The position numbers and the translations under genes were made by a program. A DNA stretch of 64,000 nt from JAJAZB01 sp965249815 (GTDB lineage: Bacteria > Bacteroidota > Bacteroidia > Cytophagales > Spirosomataceae), in the NCBI GenBank assembly GCA_965249815.1, contig CBDFMV010000003.1, positions 3,286,001-3,350,000 of the forward strand, in the 5' to 3' direction. The notes beneath the pieces were generated by a model, which ran no database searches, had not been told where the DNA came from, and saw only the letters and a program-made list of their open reading frames with translations. Below are positions 42,208 to 50,100 of the stretch, one piece after another (position 1 is the first letter of the stretch; each line of letters begins with the position of its first letter).

Positions 42208-44319
42208 TTACGCCAACCTTAACACCACCCCCGCCAGCGGCGGCAAATTCACGCCCAGCGAATACGCCTTGCCGTGCCAGGCGATGGCCTCGGCCATGCA
42301 GGCCCCGTTCATGAAGTGGCCGCTGCCCCAGAACTCGGTCGCGTCGGAGTTGAAGACTTCGTCGAACACGCCCATCATCGGCACGCCGATGCGGTAGTTG
42401 GGCCGGGGCACGGGCGTGAGGTTGAGGGCCACGATGAGCGTGTCCTTCGGGTTGAGGCCCTTGCGGGCGTACACCACCACCGTGTTTTCGCGGTCCTGGG
42501 TATCGACCCACTCGAAGCCTTCGGGCGAGAAACTGTGCTCGTACAGCGCGGGCTGGCTTTTGTACAGCGCGTTGAGGCCCGCCATGCAGGCTTTCACGCC
42601 CTGGTGCGGGGCGAAGTCGAGCAGGTGCCAGTCGAGGCTTTGCTTAAAATTCCACTCCGCCGTTTGCCCGAATTCGCCGCCCATGAAAATGAGTTTGGTG
42701 CCGGGGTGCGTGAACATGTAGGTGAACAGCAGCCGCAGGTTGGCGAAGCGCTGCCACTCGTCGCCGGGCATTTTGCCCACCAGCGAGTGCTTGCCGTACA
42801 CCACCTCGTCGTGCGAAAGCGGCAGCATGAAGTTTTCGCTGAAGCCGTACACGGTGCTGAACGTGAGCTGGTCCTGGTGGTACTTGCGGAAGGCCGGGTC
42901 TTTGTCGAAGTACTTCAGGGTGTCGTTCATCCAACCCATCATCCACTTCATGCCGAAGCCCAGCCCGCCGGTAAACACGGGGCGGCTCACGCCGGGGAAG
43001 GCGGTGGATTCCTCGGCGATGGTCTGCGTGTCGGGGTATTCGCGGTAAATCGTTTCGTTCAGTTCCCGGAAGAGCGAGATGGCCTCCAGGTTTTCGCGCC
43101 CGCCAAACACGTTGGGCACCCACTCGCCCGCGTTGCGCGAGTAGTCGAGGTAGAGCATCGAAGCCACGGCGTCCACGCGCAGGCCGTCGGCGTGGTAGCG
43201 GTCCATCCAGAAAATCGCGTTCGACAGCAGGAAACTGCGGACTTCGTTGCGCCCGTAGTTGAAAATATAGCTTTTCCAGTCGGGGTGGTAGCCCTGCCGG
43301 GGGTCGGCGTGCTCATAAAGGTGGCTGCCGTCGAACTCGTAAAGGCCGGTCAAATCGCCGGGAAAGTGCGAGGGCACCCAGTCGAGGAGCACGCCGATGC
43401 CCGCCCGGTGGAGCTTGTCGACCAGTTCCATGATGGCCTGGGGCGAACCGTATTTTTCGTTGGCGGCGAAATAGCCCGTAATCTGGTAGCCCCACGACGG
43501 CTCGTAGGGGTGCTGCATGATGGGCATGAACTCCACGTGCGTGAAGCCGCACTCCTGCACGTGTTTGACCAACTGGTCGGCAAATTCGCTCACGGGCAAC
43601 CGCCGCTCCGGGTTGCCGGGGTCGCGCACCCAACTGCCGAGGTGGACTTCGTACACCGACATCGGCGCGTTGAGTTTGTTCTTTTCACCGCGCACCTGCA
43701 TCCAGTCGGTATCCTGCCATTCGTACCAGGTATCCCAGATGACCGAGGCCGTCGAGGGCGGAATCTCCCAGCGCAGGGCGAAGGGGTCGCCTTTCTCCAA
43801 ATCGTGCCCCTGGTGCGAGTGGATGAAGTATTTATAAACTTCGCCGTTGCCGATGTTCTGAATCCAGCCCTCCCAGATGCCCGACGAATCGAATCGGACG
43901 TAGAGCGCGTGGCTGCCCCGGTTCCAGCCGTTGAAGTTGCCAATCACCGAAACGTATTTCGCGTTGGGTGCCCACACGGCGAAGTACGTGCCCACCACGC
44001 CGTGGTTTTCCACCACGTGCGAGCCGAATTTTTCGTACAATTTGTAATGTTTCCCGCCGCGAAACAGGTGGATGTCGAACTCCGAAAAGCGGCTGTACGG
44101 CTCGACGGCGTTGAAACTCGGCGTCGCGGGAGCCGGAGCGGAGGCCGGGTGTTCGGCCAGGCCCGACGTGGCGGTGGTTTCGGGCACCACGCCGTCGGCG
44201 ACCAGCGCCGGGGGCGTCTCGGCTTTTTTGCGGGAGGGGGTTTTTTTGACGGGAGCGGCGTCAGCCTGAACGGGCGCGGCGGAATCAGTCTGCGGTGAAG
44301 TCGGTTTCGATTTGGCCAT
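42208..44319 (-). CDS. glgB: 1,4-alpha-glucan branching enzyme (GlgB)
   Basis: A 703-residue GH13 branching enzyme, making alpha-1,6 branches in glycogen-like glucan. It has a disordered Ala/Pro/Lys-rich ~70-residue N-terminal tail, a CBM48 domain (GTYFAVWAPNAKYVSVIGNFNGW), then GH13 regions: VLLDWVPSHF (I), GLRVDAVASMLYLDYSR (II, nucleophile Asp), TIAEESTAFPGVSRP (III, acid/base Glu), and LPLSHDEVVYGKHSLVGKMPGDEW (IV). A C-terminal all-beta domain closes it. It acts on the linear glucan made by GlgE (gene at 53563) from maltose-1-phosphate made by Mak (46325); all three lie on one strand within 13 kb. Confidence 0.95.
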   Translation of the reverse strand: MAKSKPTSPQTDSAAPVQADAAPVKKTPSRKKAETPPALVADGVVPETTATSGLAEHPASAPAPATPSFNAVEPYSRFSEFDIHLFRGGKHYKLYEKFGSHVVENHGVVGTYFAVWAPNAKYVSVIGNFNGWNRGSHALYVRFDSSGIWEGWIQNIGNGEVYKYFIHSHQGHDLEKGDPFALRWEIPPSTASVIWDTWYEWQDTDWMQVRGEKNKLNAPMSVYEVHLGSWVRDPGNPERRLPVSEFADQLVKHVQECGFTHVEFMPIMQHPYEPSWGYQITGYFAANEKYGSPQAIMELVDKLHRAGIGVLLDWVPSHFPGDLTGLYEFDGSHLYEHADPRQGYHPDWKSYIFNYGRNEVRSFLLSNAIFWMDRYHADGLRVDAVASMLYLDYSRNAGEWVPNVFGGRENLEAISLFRELNETIYREYPDTQTIAEESTAFPGVSRPVFTGGLGFGMKWMMGWMNDTLKYFDKDPAFRKYHQDQLTFSTVYGFSENFMLPLSHDEVVYGKHSLVGKMPGDEWQRFANLRLLFTYMFTHPGTKLIFMGGEFGQTAEWNFKQSLDWHLLDFAPHQGVKACMAGLNALYKSQPALYEHSFSPEGFEWVDTQDRENTVVVYARKGLNPKDTLIVALNLTPVPRPNYRIGVPMMGVFDEVFNSDATEFWGSGHFMNGACMAEAIAWHGKAYSLGVNLPPLAGVVLRLA

Positions 44320-44392
44320 CGGGATTGGAAAAATTGGTAGCGCAAATTAGACTTTTTTCCGAAAAGCCTTACCAACGCCCCGTCACCCGTTT

Positions 44393-45598
44393 TCAATCCT
44401 TCGCCCGTTTGGCCCGACGCTCCTCCCGGCGTTTCTTTCGCTCGGCTTTGCGCTCTTCCCGCCGCCCCTGGCGCTCCTTCTTGCGCACTTCGCGGGCTTT
44501 TTTCACCAAATCCCCGAAGCTGGCTTTGGCGTCTTTGAAGGCCACGTTGTTGTCCACGGTCTTGTGGAACGCCCCGACGTAGGCGTTCCAGAGGAGGTTG
44601 ACGACAATCGTCCAGACGTCGGTTTTCGCGTCCTTTACCGTGCCGCCAATGGGCACTCGCGTGGCAATCTGATCCTGTTTCTGGTTTTCGAGGAGTTCGG
44701 AAACGCCCTCGGCGAAGAGTTCCAGAAAAAACTGCCCGACGGTGCGCTTGTCGTTTTCCTTCCAGTCGAAAATGCGCATTCCGTTGGTCAGGGGCTTGAA
44801 ATAGCCGTTGAACTTGCCGTCGCGCATGGCCATTTCGGAGTACAGACTCACCGTGCCCCGCTCGAAATCCACGCCCGTCAGGGGTTTCACGAGGGAATTG
44901 AGTTTGGGCAACTGAAGGCGCTCGAAGGCCAGGTTGTAGTTGAAATCGGGCAGTTGTCGGATGAGGTTGAAGCGCGAATCGAACCGGAGCGTGCCGCCGT
45001 AGCCGGGCACGTCGCCGCGGGCCAGCACGGGCGAAGGCAGCGGGTCGGCGCGGTCCTCGACGTTGCGGATGTTGAGGATATCGACGTTGAGGTTTTTGAG
45101 TTCGATGGCGTCCTGGCCGGGGTTGAACAAACTCACCAGCGACACGTCGCCGTCGCGCACCACGAAGCGGTTGATGTTGATGGGCAGCAGCCCCTTCACG
45201 ATTTTCGTCCAGTCCACCTCCTCGCCGGTCTGGCGCTGGGACTTGTCTTTCGAGAACGAAAAGTTCAGTTCGGGCCGGTACGCCTCCACTTCGCCGACAA
45301 TCGCGCCTTTAAAAAGTGATTTCCACTCGACCGATAAATCCATCAGCGGGACATTCAGGAACGGTTGTTTCTTTTTGCCCGCAATTTTTTCAATCCGTAA
45401 ATCCTCGATCTGATACGCACCGCGCAGCAAGGCGATGTTCACGTCTTCGACGTGCCCGGTGTATCCGCCCAGATCGGCGAGGGATTTGTTGAGGTAGTGG
45501 AGAACGATGAACGGCAGGGCAATCCGCAGTGCGATGAGCAGTGCCAGAATAAACAACGTGATTTTGTGGGCAGGCGCCCAGCTCCAGCGTTTTAACAT
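44393..45598 (-). CDS. DUF748/AsmA-like envelope protein
   Basis: A 401-residue protein. One N-terminal transmembrane helix (ITLFILALLIALRIALPFIVL) anchors a long periplasmic beta-rich region of the DUF748/AsmA type: ADLGGYTGHVEDVNIALLRGAYQIEDLRIEK, WKSLFKGAIVGEVEAYRPELNFS, ININRFVVRDGDVSLVSL, and GTVSLYSEMAMRDGKFNGYFKPL. The last ~45 residues are an extremely basic helix (KKERQGRREERKAERKKRRE). AsmA-like proteins are linked to lipid transport and outer-membrane integrity. It starts ~74 nt downstream of nothing coding for glycogen, but lies between glgB and the decayed toxin locus. Confidence 0.82.
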   Translation of the reverse strand: MLKRWSWAPAHKITLFILALLIALRIALPFIVLHYLNKSLADLGGYTGHVEDVNIALLRGAYQIEDLRIEKIAGKKKQPFLNVPLMDLSVEWKSLFKGAIVGEVEAYRPELNFSFSKDKSQRQTGEEVDWTKIVKGLLPININRFVVRDGDVSLVSLFNPGQDAIELKNLNVDILNIRNVEDRADPLPSPVLARGDVPGYGGTLRFDSRFNLIRQLPDFNYNLAFERLQLPKLNSLVKPLTGVDFERGTVSLYSEMAMRDGKFNGYFKPLTNGMRIFDWKENDKRTVGQFFLELFAEGVSELLENQKQDQIATRVPIGGTVKDAKTDVWTIVVNLLWNAYVGAFHKTVDNNVAFKDAKASFGDLVKKAREVRKKERQGRREERKAERKKRREERRAKRAKD

Positions 45599-45654
45599 GA
45601 AAAACGCGGGTTAAAAATTCGTGCCGATTCGAAAATGGGGGAGGGGAGCAGAAA

Positions 45655-45989
45655 TTAATACGTCAAAATCTCATTCAACCCTTGTTTGAGTTGCCGCAAT
45701 TGCGCGTCGGTGATGGTGCCGATTTTTTTGGAGAAAACGCTCTTTGGCCACGGTACGGATTTGGAAGGTGATAACTTCAGAATCGTGCGTCAACCCATTC
45801 TACTCGTCTTTTTTTCAAAATCAGGCACCCGGCGTAGCCGTTAATTTTGTTGGAAAGCGGGCACATGATGCACACCCCGAAGTGGTCGTTCATGGCGTTG
45901 CCGTTCAGGACGACCACGGGCCGGATGCCGCGCTGTTCGCTGCCCAGCGTGGGGTTGAGGTTGGTCATCCAGATTTCCCTCTGCTTCAC
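45655..45989 (-). pseudogene. MazF/PemK-type toxin, frameshifted
   Basis: GTG at 45987-45989 begins KQREIWMTNLNPTLGSEQRGIRPVVVL, a clear MazF/PemK endoribonuclease N-terminus, and reads to LILKK. The frame then leaves the family and stops after 70 codons. The remaining family sequence appears in other frames: NGLTHDSEVITFQIRTVAKERF (about 45728-45800) and IGTITDAQLRQLKQGLNEILTY ending at TAA 45655-45657. The breaks fall at A-runs (AAAAAAA at about 45815 and 45723-45729), and restoring the first also exposes a TAG. So the gene carries at least two frameshifts and one nonsense codon. It overlaps the upstream antitoxin remnant by 3 nt, the usual coupling. Confidence 0.8.
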
Positions 45990-46229
45990 GGCTCCGGGTG
46001 GTTGAGGTAATCTTCCAGTCCTTCCCCGGCCAGGCTTTGCAGGTCTTCGTCCTGGCTGGCCAGTTTAAACGAGCGCATGTATTCGCGCCCGCTTCAACTG
46101 GTCAAGGTACGCCTTTACCGCCCGCTTGATGAGTTTGTTTTTGGGCGTTTTGAGCTTGGCGGCGTAGTCGTTGAGTTGGTTCATCACTTCAACGGGTAGG
46201 GTCGACGTGTACGACGCGGATTGCTTCAT
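45986..46229 (-). pseudogene. RHH-type antitoxin partner of the MazF remnant, frameshifted
   Basis: From the ATG at 46227-46229: MKQSASYTSTLPVEVMNQLN, DYAAKLKTPKNKLIKRAVKAYLDQLKRA, a ribbon-helix-helix-like DNA-binding antitoxin start. The frame then shifts near 46088 and ends early at IHALV. The expected C-terminal toxin-binding segment, EYMRSFKLASQDEDLQSLAGEGLEDYLNHPEP, continues in the next frame to TGA 45986-45988, overlapping the toxin GTG. The truncated product retains the RHH part and might still bind DNA. Alternative starts: 46235 and 46250. Confidence 0.75.
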
Positions 46230-46240
46230 GACCATATTTT

Positions 46241-46265
46241 TCGTAAACATAAATCGTAAATACGA
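46241..46265. promoter_or_regulatory. Possible operator upstream of the antitoxin remnant
   Basis: Two direct copies of TCGTAAA (46241-46247 and 46254-46260), 13 nt apart centre to centre, lie 12-30 nt upstream of the antitoxin ATG. RHH antitoxins commonly bind such short repeats to autoregulate. Inference only. Confidence 0.3.
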
Positions 46266-46324
46266 ATCGGCGGTAAAAACGGTTTGGAGCACAGATTGGA
46301 CCGGAGCGCGTTCCCATTTCCAAC

Positions 46325-47944
46325 CTACGCGTCCCGCAGCTTCTCGACTTCCCGCACCACGTCTACGATGCCTTTGAGCGGGATTTTCACCCAGGTCGGG
46401 CGGTAGCTGAGTTCGTAGCCGAGTTCGTACACGGCTTTTTCGAGCAAATACACCAGCAGCAGGAAGTTGATTTCGGTGTTGTTGTGAAACAACGGGTGCT
46501 CCGGGCCGAAGGTAGTCAGGTAGGTGTCGAGGTACGTGTCGCGCATGAGGCGGTACCAGCGGTCGGCGGCGATGGAGATGCGCTCGGCGTCGGCCTGGGC
46601 GGCTTCAGGCGCGCTGAACAGCCCCGCCGACACGGCGTAATGGTAGGAGCGAATCATCCCGGCGACGTCCTTGAGCGGCGAATGCTTGATTTTCCGGTCG
46701 GCGATGGTGCTTTCGGGTTCGCCCTCGAAGTCGATGATGACGTAATCCCGGCCCGTGTGGAGTACCTGCCCGAGGTGGTAGTCGCCATGAACGCGGGTGC
46801 GGAGCGAGTGAAAAGGCCGCGTTTTAAATTCCTCCAGAAATTCATCGAGCAATTCCTTCGCTTCCATGAACGTCCACGCCAGCCGCTGGGACTGCGGGTC
46901 GAGGGCGAGGTATTTGTCGATGAGCAGGGTGTAGCGGTTTTCGAGCAGGCGCTCGATGCGGCCAATCAAAAACCGGCGATAGTCGTCGGTGAACGGCTCG
47001 GCCTGAAACGCTTCTTCCGCATGGGGCGCAAACAGCCCGAGGTGCATTTCGGCGGTGCGGCGACCGAGCAGTTCGACCTCCTCGAACACCGATTCGTTCA
47101 CCGAAAACTGCCGGTCCAGAAACGCCTTCATGAAATCGCCCACGTGTCCGCTCGTCACGCCCCAGGTGTCCTGCTGGTTTTCGACCAGCCGCTGCATCAT
47201 GCCCAGCGTGACGTCCGGCGTGGATACGTCGGGCGCGTCGTCGCGCTGCCAGGTGAGGCTGCCCGCAAAAGCCGGGATGTAGGCGAAACGAGCGTGTTCG
47301 GTCAGAAACTCCACCAGTTCGACCTCCGGGTTGGTGAGGCGGAAGAGCTTCCGGTAGAGTTTAAGGAAGTATTTTTCGCCGTGCGACGGTCCGCCAAAAA
47401 TCAGCGCCGAGTTGCTCGAATCCACGCCCAGCACCCGGCTGCTGAGGGTGCCGCGAATGTCTTCGGGGTCGAGTCCCTTGCCGCGCTGAAAATGCAGCGT
47501 GCCGACCTCCTGCGCTAAATTCTGCCCCGTCGCCACGCCCCGAAAGAGCGCCTGCTGGAAGCGTTCGTCGTAGAGCGCATCGACGAGCAGGCCGCGTTTT
47601 TGGTTGAAATACGCGATGGTCAGCACGCCCTTCGGGTTGATGTCGGGCATTTGCTCCGAGGCGTCGAGAAACGACAGCGGCACCTGGTAGTTTTCGGCCT
47701 CGCCGCCGTCGGCGTAGCGCACTTCGACGATGAGCAGGTACGCCACCGTGTCGCCCATCGGCACCTCGTGAACGGTATTCACCGAAAAACCCGCCTGGGG
47801 ACGCGCTTTGCCCGCAAACCACCGGCAGGTGTTGGCGTAAGGCGGCAGGATGGCCGTTTCGAGCAGGCGAATCGCCTCGGTGTCGGTGCGGAGGTGCGCC
47901 CAGTCGTGGGTGGTGTCGAGGCGGGGAAACTGAATGTCGGCCAT
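46325..47944 (-). CDS. mak: Maltokinase (Mak/Pep2-type)
   Basis: A 539-residue protein starting MADIQFPRLDTTHDWAHLR; the upstream in-frame ATG at 48001 lies in a palindrome. It phosphorylates maltose to maltose-1-phosphate, the donor for GlgE. The N-cap region contains CRWFAGKARPQAGFSV, and the aminoglycoside-phosphotransferase-like kinase core shows LRTRVHGDYHLGQVLHTGRDYVIIDFEGEPE (catalytic Asp of HGDYH and metal-binding Asp of IDFEGEP), followed by SPLKDVAGMIRSYHYA. It is not fused to trehalose synthase, unlike many homologues. No treS lies in the window. Same strand as glgE and glgB. Confidence 0.9.
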   Translation of the reverse strand: MADIQFPRLDTTHDWAHLRTDTEAIRLLETAILPPYANTCRWFAGKARPQAGFSVNTVHEVPMGDTVAYLLIVEVRYADGGEAENYQVPLSFLDASEQMPDINPKGVLTIAYFNQKRGLLVDALYDERFQQALFRGVATGQNLAQEVGTLHFQRGKGLDPEDIRGTLSSRVLGVDSSNSALIFGGPSHGEKYFLKLYRKLFRLTNPEVELVEFLTEHARFAYIPAFAGSLTWQRDDAPDVSTPDVTLGMMQRLVENQQDTWGVTSGHVGDFMKAFLDRQFSVNESVFEEVELLGRRTAEMHLGLFAPHAEEAFQAEPFTDDYRRFLIGRIERLLENRYTLLIDKYLALDPQSQRLAWTFMEAKELLDEFLEEFKTRPFHSLRTRVHGDYHLGQVLHTGRDYVIIDFEGEPESTIADRKIKHSPLKDVAGMIRSYHYAVSAGLFSAPEAAQADAERISIAADRWYRLMRDTYLDTYLTTFGPEHPLFHNNTEINFLLLVYLLEKAVYELGYELSYRPTWVKIPLKGIVDVVREVEKLRDA

Positions 47945-47949
47945 GGAGG

Positions 47950-48024
47950 AAGTTGAAAGTGGAAAGTTAAAAGTGGAAAGTTCAGTACGGCAACTTTCCA
48001 CTTTTAACTTTCCACTTTCAACTT
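47950..48024. repeat. Perfect 33-bp inverted repeat
   Basis: The arm at 47950-47982 and its exact reverse complement at 47992-48024 are separated by 9 nt. Each arm contains two tandem GTTGAAAGTGGAAA/GTTAAAAGTGGAAA-like units. It lies directly upstream of mak, and its distal arm overlaps the last 2 bases of the barrel gene. It is AT-rich, lacks a T-run at the end, and would form a very stable hairpin in the mRNA. Confidence 0.9.
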
Positions 48025-48712
48025 AAAATCCGTAGCCCACTGTGATTTGCCAGAGCGTGGTTTTGGTCGTGAAGCGGGCGTCGTTGGAGGGCGTTTGGAT
48101 GCCCACCTGCGAGAGGTCGGAGAGGTTGCCTTCGTAACGGACGTCGAGGTTGATGCCCAGCAGCGTGACGCCCGCGCCCGCCTGGTAGCCAAACACGGCT
48201 TGTTTGAAGGTATCGCCGATGGGCTGGCTGGTGTACTGGTTGAGGGCGTCTTTGAGTTCCTGGTTCTGCGAAACCGTCAGCGAAGCCATCGGCCCGGCGT
48301 TGAGGCGCAGCGGGCCGAGTTTGAAACCGAGCAACACGGGCACGTCGATGGTGGTGAATTTCACGTCGATTTTCTGGGTGGAAAGGCCGGTTTTAACGAT
48401 GTCGAACGAGCCGCCCTTGGCCGAAAACAGTACTTCGGGTTGGACGAAAAACTTTTTCCCAATCCGAACAAATACCCCGCCCACGATGCCCGTGGTGGTT
48501 TTGTTGTTGTCCTGGAAAAAGTCGTACACAATCTGCCCGCCCGACACCACGGGGATGCCCCCTGGCCCGGTCAGGCGCGGGGTTTTCACGTCGAGTGTAT
48601 TGAGTTGCGAGAAATTGGCCCCGACTTTCAGGCCAAACGTGATAAGTTTGCCGCCGCGCTGGGCCAGCGCCACACCGGGCATGAGCAGGAAAAGAAGGAG
48701 AAATCGGTTCAT
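48023..48712 (-). CDS. Outer-membrane beta-barrel protein (PorT-like)
   Basis: A 229-residue protein with a signal peptide (MNRFLLLFLLMPGVALAQ). An eight-strand-type barrel is suggested by GLKVGANFSQLNT, TTGIVGGVFVRIGKKFFVQPEVLFSAKGG, VKFTTIDVPVLLGFKLGPLRLNAGPMASL, and the final ITVGYGF with C-terminal Phe. This matches the outer-membrane-protein beta-barrel family 2 (PorT/OmpW-like), very common in Bacteroidota. Function unknown. The stop overlaps the 33-bp palindrome by 2 bases. Confidence 0.88.
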   Translation of the reverse strand: MNRFLLLFLLMPGVALAQRGGKLITFGLKVGANFSQLNTLDVKTPRLTGPGGIPVVSGGQIVYDFFQDNNKTTTGIVGGVFVRIGKKFFVQPEVLFSAKGGSFDIVKTGLSTQKIDVKFTTIDVPVLLGFKLGPLRLNAGPMASLTVSQNQELKDALNQYTSQPIGDTFKQAVFGYQAGAGVTLLGINLDVRYEGNLSDLSQVGIQTPSNDARFTTKTTLWQITVGYGF

Positions 48713-48812
48713 GGATTTTGGAAGTAGAGGAGTAGAAGATTCGGTAAGGTACAGTATTTCAGAAAGATGTGCTTTTTAAAACTTTTTTTGAACGTGCGGG
48801 GAAAAGCTGGAA

Positions 48813-49031
48813 TTAAAAAAGCGGGTAAGCCGGGAAATGCTCGGGGGTTTCGTCACCCGGCACCCCGTCGGCACCCGCGCCGTACGCCATCAGAATTCCC
48901 CGAAATAGGTTTCGGGGGCGGCTGCGCTCCTGCGACGCGTCGGCACAAGTTGCTTTTTCCCTATCGGTTTGGGGTTCTACTGCTTCGGACACCACCGCTG
49001 AGGCAGGCGCATGAATCAGGAGGGTTTCCAT
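48813..49031 (-). CDS. Small protein cotranscribed with dihaem cytochrome
   Basis: A 72-residue frame beginning METLLIHAPASAVVSEAVEP, starting 4 nt after the stop of the cytochrome gene on the same strand. The later part is LFRGILMAYGAGADGVPGDETPEHFPAYPLF. No family recognised and no signal peptide. Tight spacing and a protein-like composition support it, but its short length means it could be chance. It fills most of the 323-nt gap between the barrel and cytochrome genes. Confidence 0.45.
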   Translation of the reverse strand: METLLIHAPASAVVSEAVEPQTDREKATCADASQERSRPRNLFRGILMAYGAGADGVPGDETPEHFPAYPLF

Positions 49032-49035
49032 GGTT

Positions 49036-49986
49036 TTACGGGTGTTGCCTCACGGCGTGGTGGAGGTTGGGCACCGTTTTCAGGCACTCGTAAATGGCTC
49101 CGGCCTCGGCGTCGGTCAGCGCGAGGTGGGGCGTCATGGGCGCACGCAACGCCGTGCCGTCGAACCGCACGCCGTATTTCACCGCCCGGATGAAGGTTTC
49201 GCGGGTGTAGTGGCGGGCCAGTCCGGTTTCTTCATCGAAGGTCAGGTTGGCCGAACGAACCGTTTCCCAGCCGTCGCCGAGGAGTGCGTTGCCACCGCCG
49301 TAGTAGCCTTTCGAGCGTTCGGGGTGCAGCGGGTCGAGCTTTTTGAAATCGGCGGAGTGGCACCCGTAGCAGCCGATGAGGTCGTCGGCGAGGTACCGGC
49401 CAAAGGCCACTTCGTCGGTGGAGTCGGGCACGGCGATGACAGCTTCGGGGTAGGGCAGGGGCTTGAAAAACGCCTTGCCGAGGAGTTTCACCGGCAAACT
49501 GTACCGCGTTCGGGGGGCTTCGTGGGGGTCGGGCTGAACGGGGTACGCCTCGGAGCGCAGGTAGGCCACCACCGAAAGCAGGTCTTCTTCGGCCATCCGC
49601 GGAAAGCGGGGCATGGCGGGGGCCAGCGAGCCGTCGCGGCGCTGACCGGTTCGCAGGAAAAACAGCAGTTGTACGTCGCTCCAGCCGCCAATGCCGACGG
49701 TTTTGTCCTGGGTGATGTTGGCCGAATAAATTTTGCCGAACAATTTCGGTACGTCGGTCATGCGTCGGCCCGTCAGGCGGTTTTCCCTATCGGCGTGACA
49801 CTGGAGGCAGAGCAGTTGGGCGATGCGTTCGCCCCGCCGCACCCGTGCCGGGGTGCGGGTCACCGTTCGGCCTACGTGTCCGGGTGGGTCGGCTGGGGGC
49901 GCGGCGACTTCTCGCGAACCCGTAAAGCCAAACAGAATCCCGGCCAGCCCGAGAATGGGCAGGCCAGGATGCAGCCAAATTTTCAT
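49036..49986 (-). CDS. Dihaem c-type cytochrome
   Basis: A 316-residue exported protein starting MKIWLHPGLPILGLAGILFG (signal/anchor). Two haem-binding CxxCH sites: LLCLQCHADRENR near residue 60 and IGCYGCHSADFKK near residue 190, each within a class-I-like cytochrome c domain with distal Met candidates (MPRFPRMAEEDLLSVVAYLRS after the first, APMTPHLALTDAEAGAIYECLK after the second). Probably a periplasmic electron carrier or part of an oxidase/dehydrogenase. Followed at 4 nt by a 72-codon frame. The upstream terminator at 50010-50044 separates it from the GH9 gene. Confidence 0.9.
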   Translation of the reverse strand: MKIWLHPGLPILGLAGILFGFTGSREVAAPPADPPGHVGRTVTRTPARVRRGERIAQLLCLQCHADRENRLTGRRMTDVPKLFGKIYSANITQDKTVGIGGWSDVQLLFFLRTGQRRDGSLAPAMPRFPRMAEEDLLSVVAYLRSEAYPVQPDPHEAPRTRYSLPVKLLGKAFFKPLPYPEAVIAVPDSTDEVAFGRYLADDLIGCYGCHSADFKKLDPLHPERSKGYYGGGNALLGDGWETVRSANLTFDEETGLARHYTRETFIRAVKYGVRFDGTALRAPMTPHLALTDAEAGAIYECLKTVPNLHHAVRQHP

Positions 49987-50009
49987 GTCGAGTTGATTGA
50001 GTGGCACAA

Positions 50010-50044
50010 AAATGGCCCCGGCGCGTCGTTGCACCGGGGCCATT
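50010..50044 (-). terminator. Intrinsic terminator downstream of the GH9-deacetylase gene
   Basis: On the minus strand AATGGCCCCGG - 13-nt loop - CCGGGGCCATT is followed by TTTTTGTG, a GC-rich 11-bp stem with a U-run, about 57 nt after the GH9 fusion's stop. Confidence 0.8.
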
Positions 50045-50100
50045 TGTCGTTAACCCGCTTTTTTAGGGGTTGAACACGCAGAAAGGAGAATCGAATCGAT

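Noticed and set aside
42274..44298. Long plus-strand frame opposite glgB
   Set aside because: A shadow of the GC-rich antisense strand; Val/His/Arg-rich, no domain, while glgB on the other strand is unmistakable. The same applies to other antisense frames here.
45777..45989. Intact 70-residue MazF
   Set aside because: The frame ends before the conserved C-terminal half, which is visible in other frames downstream; a pseudogene is the better reading.
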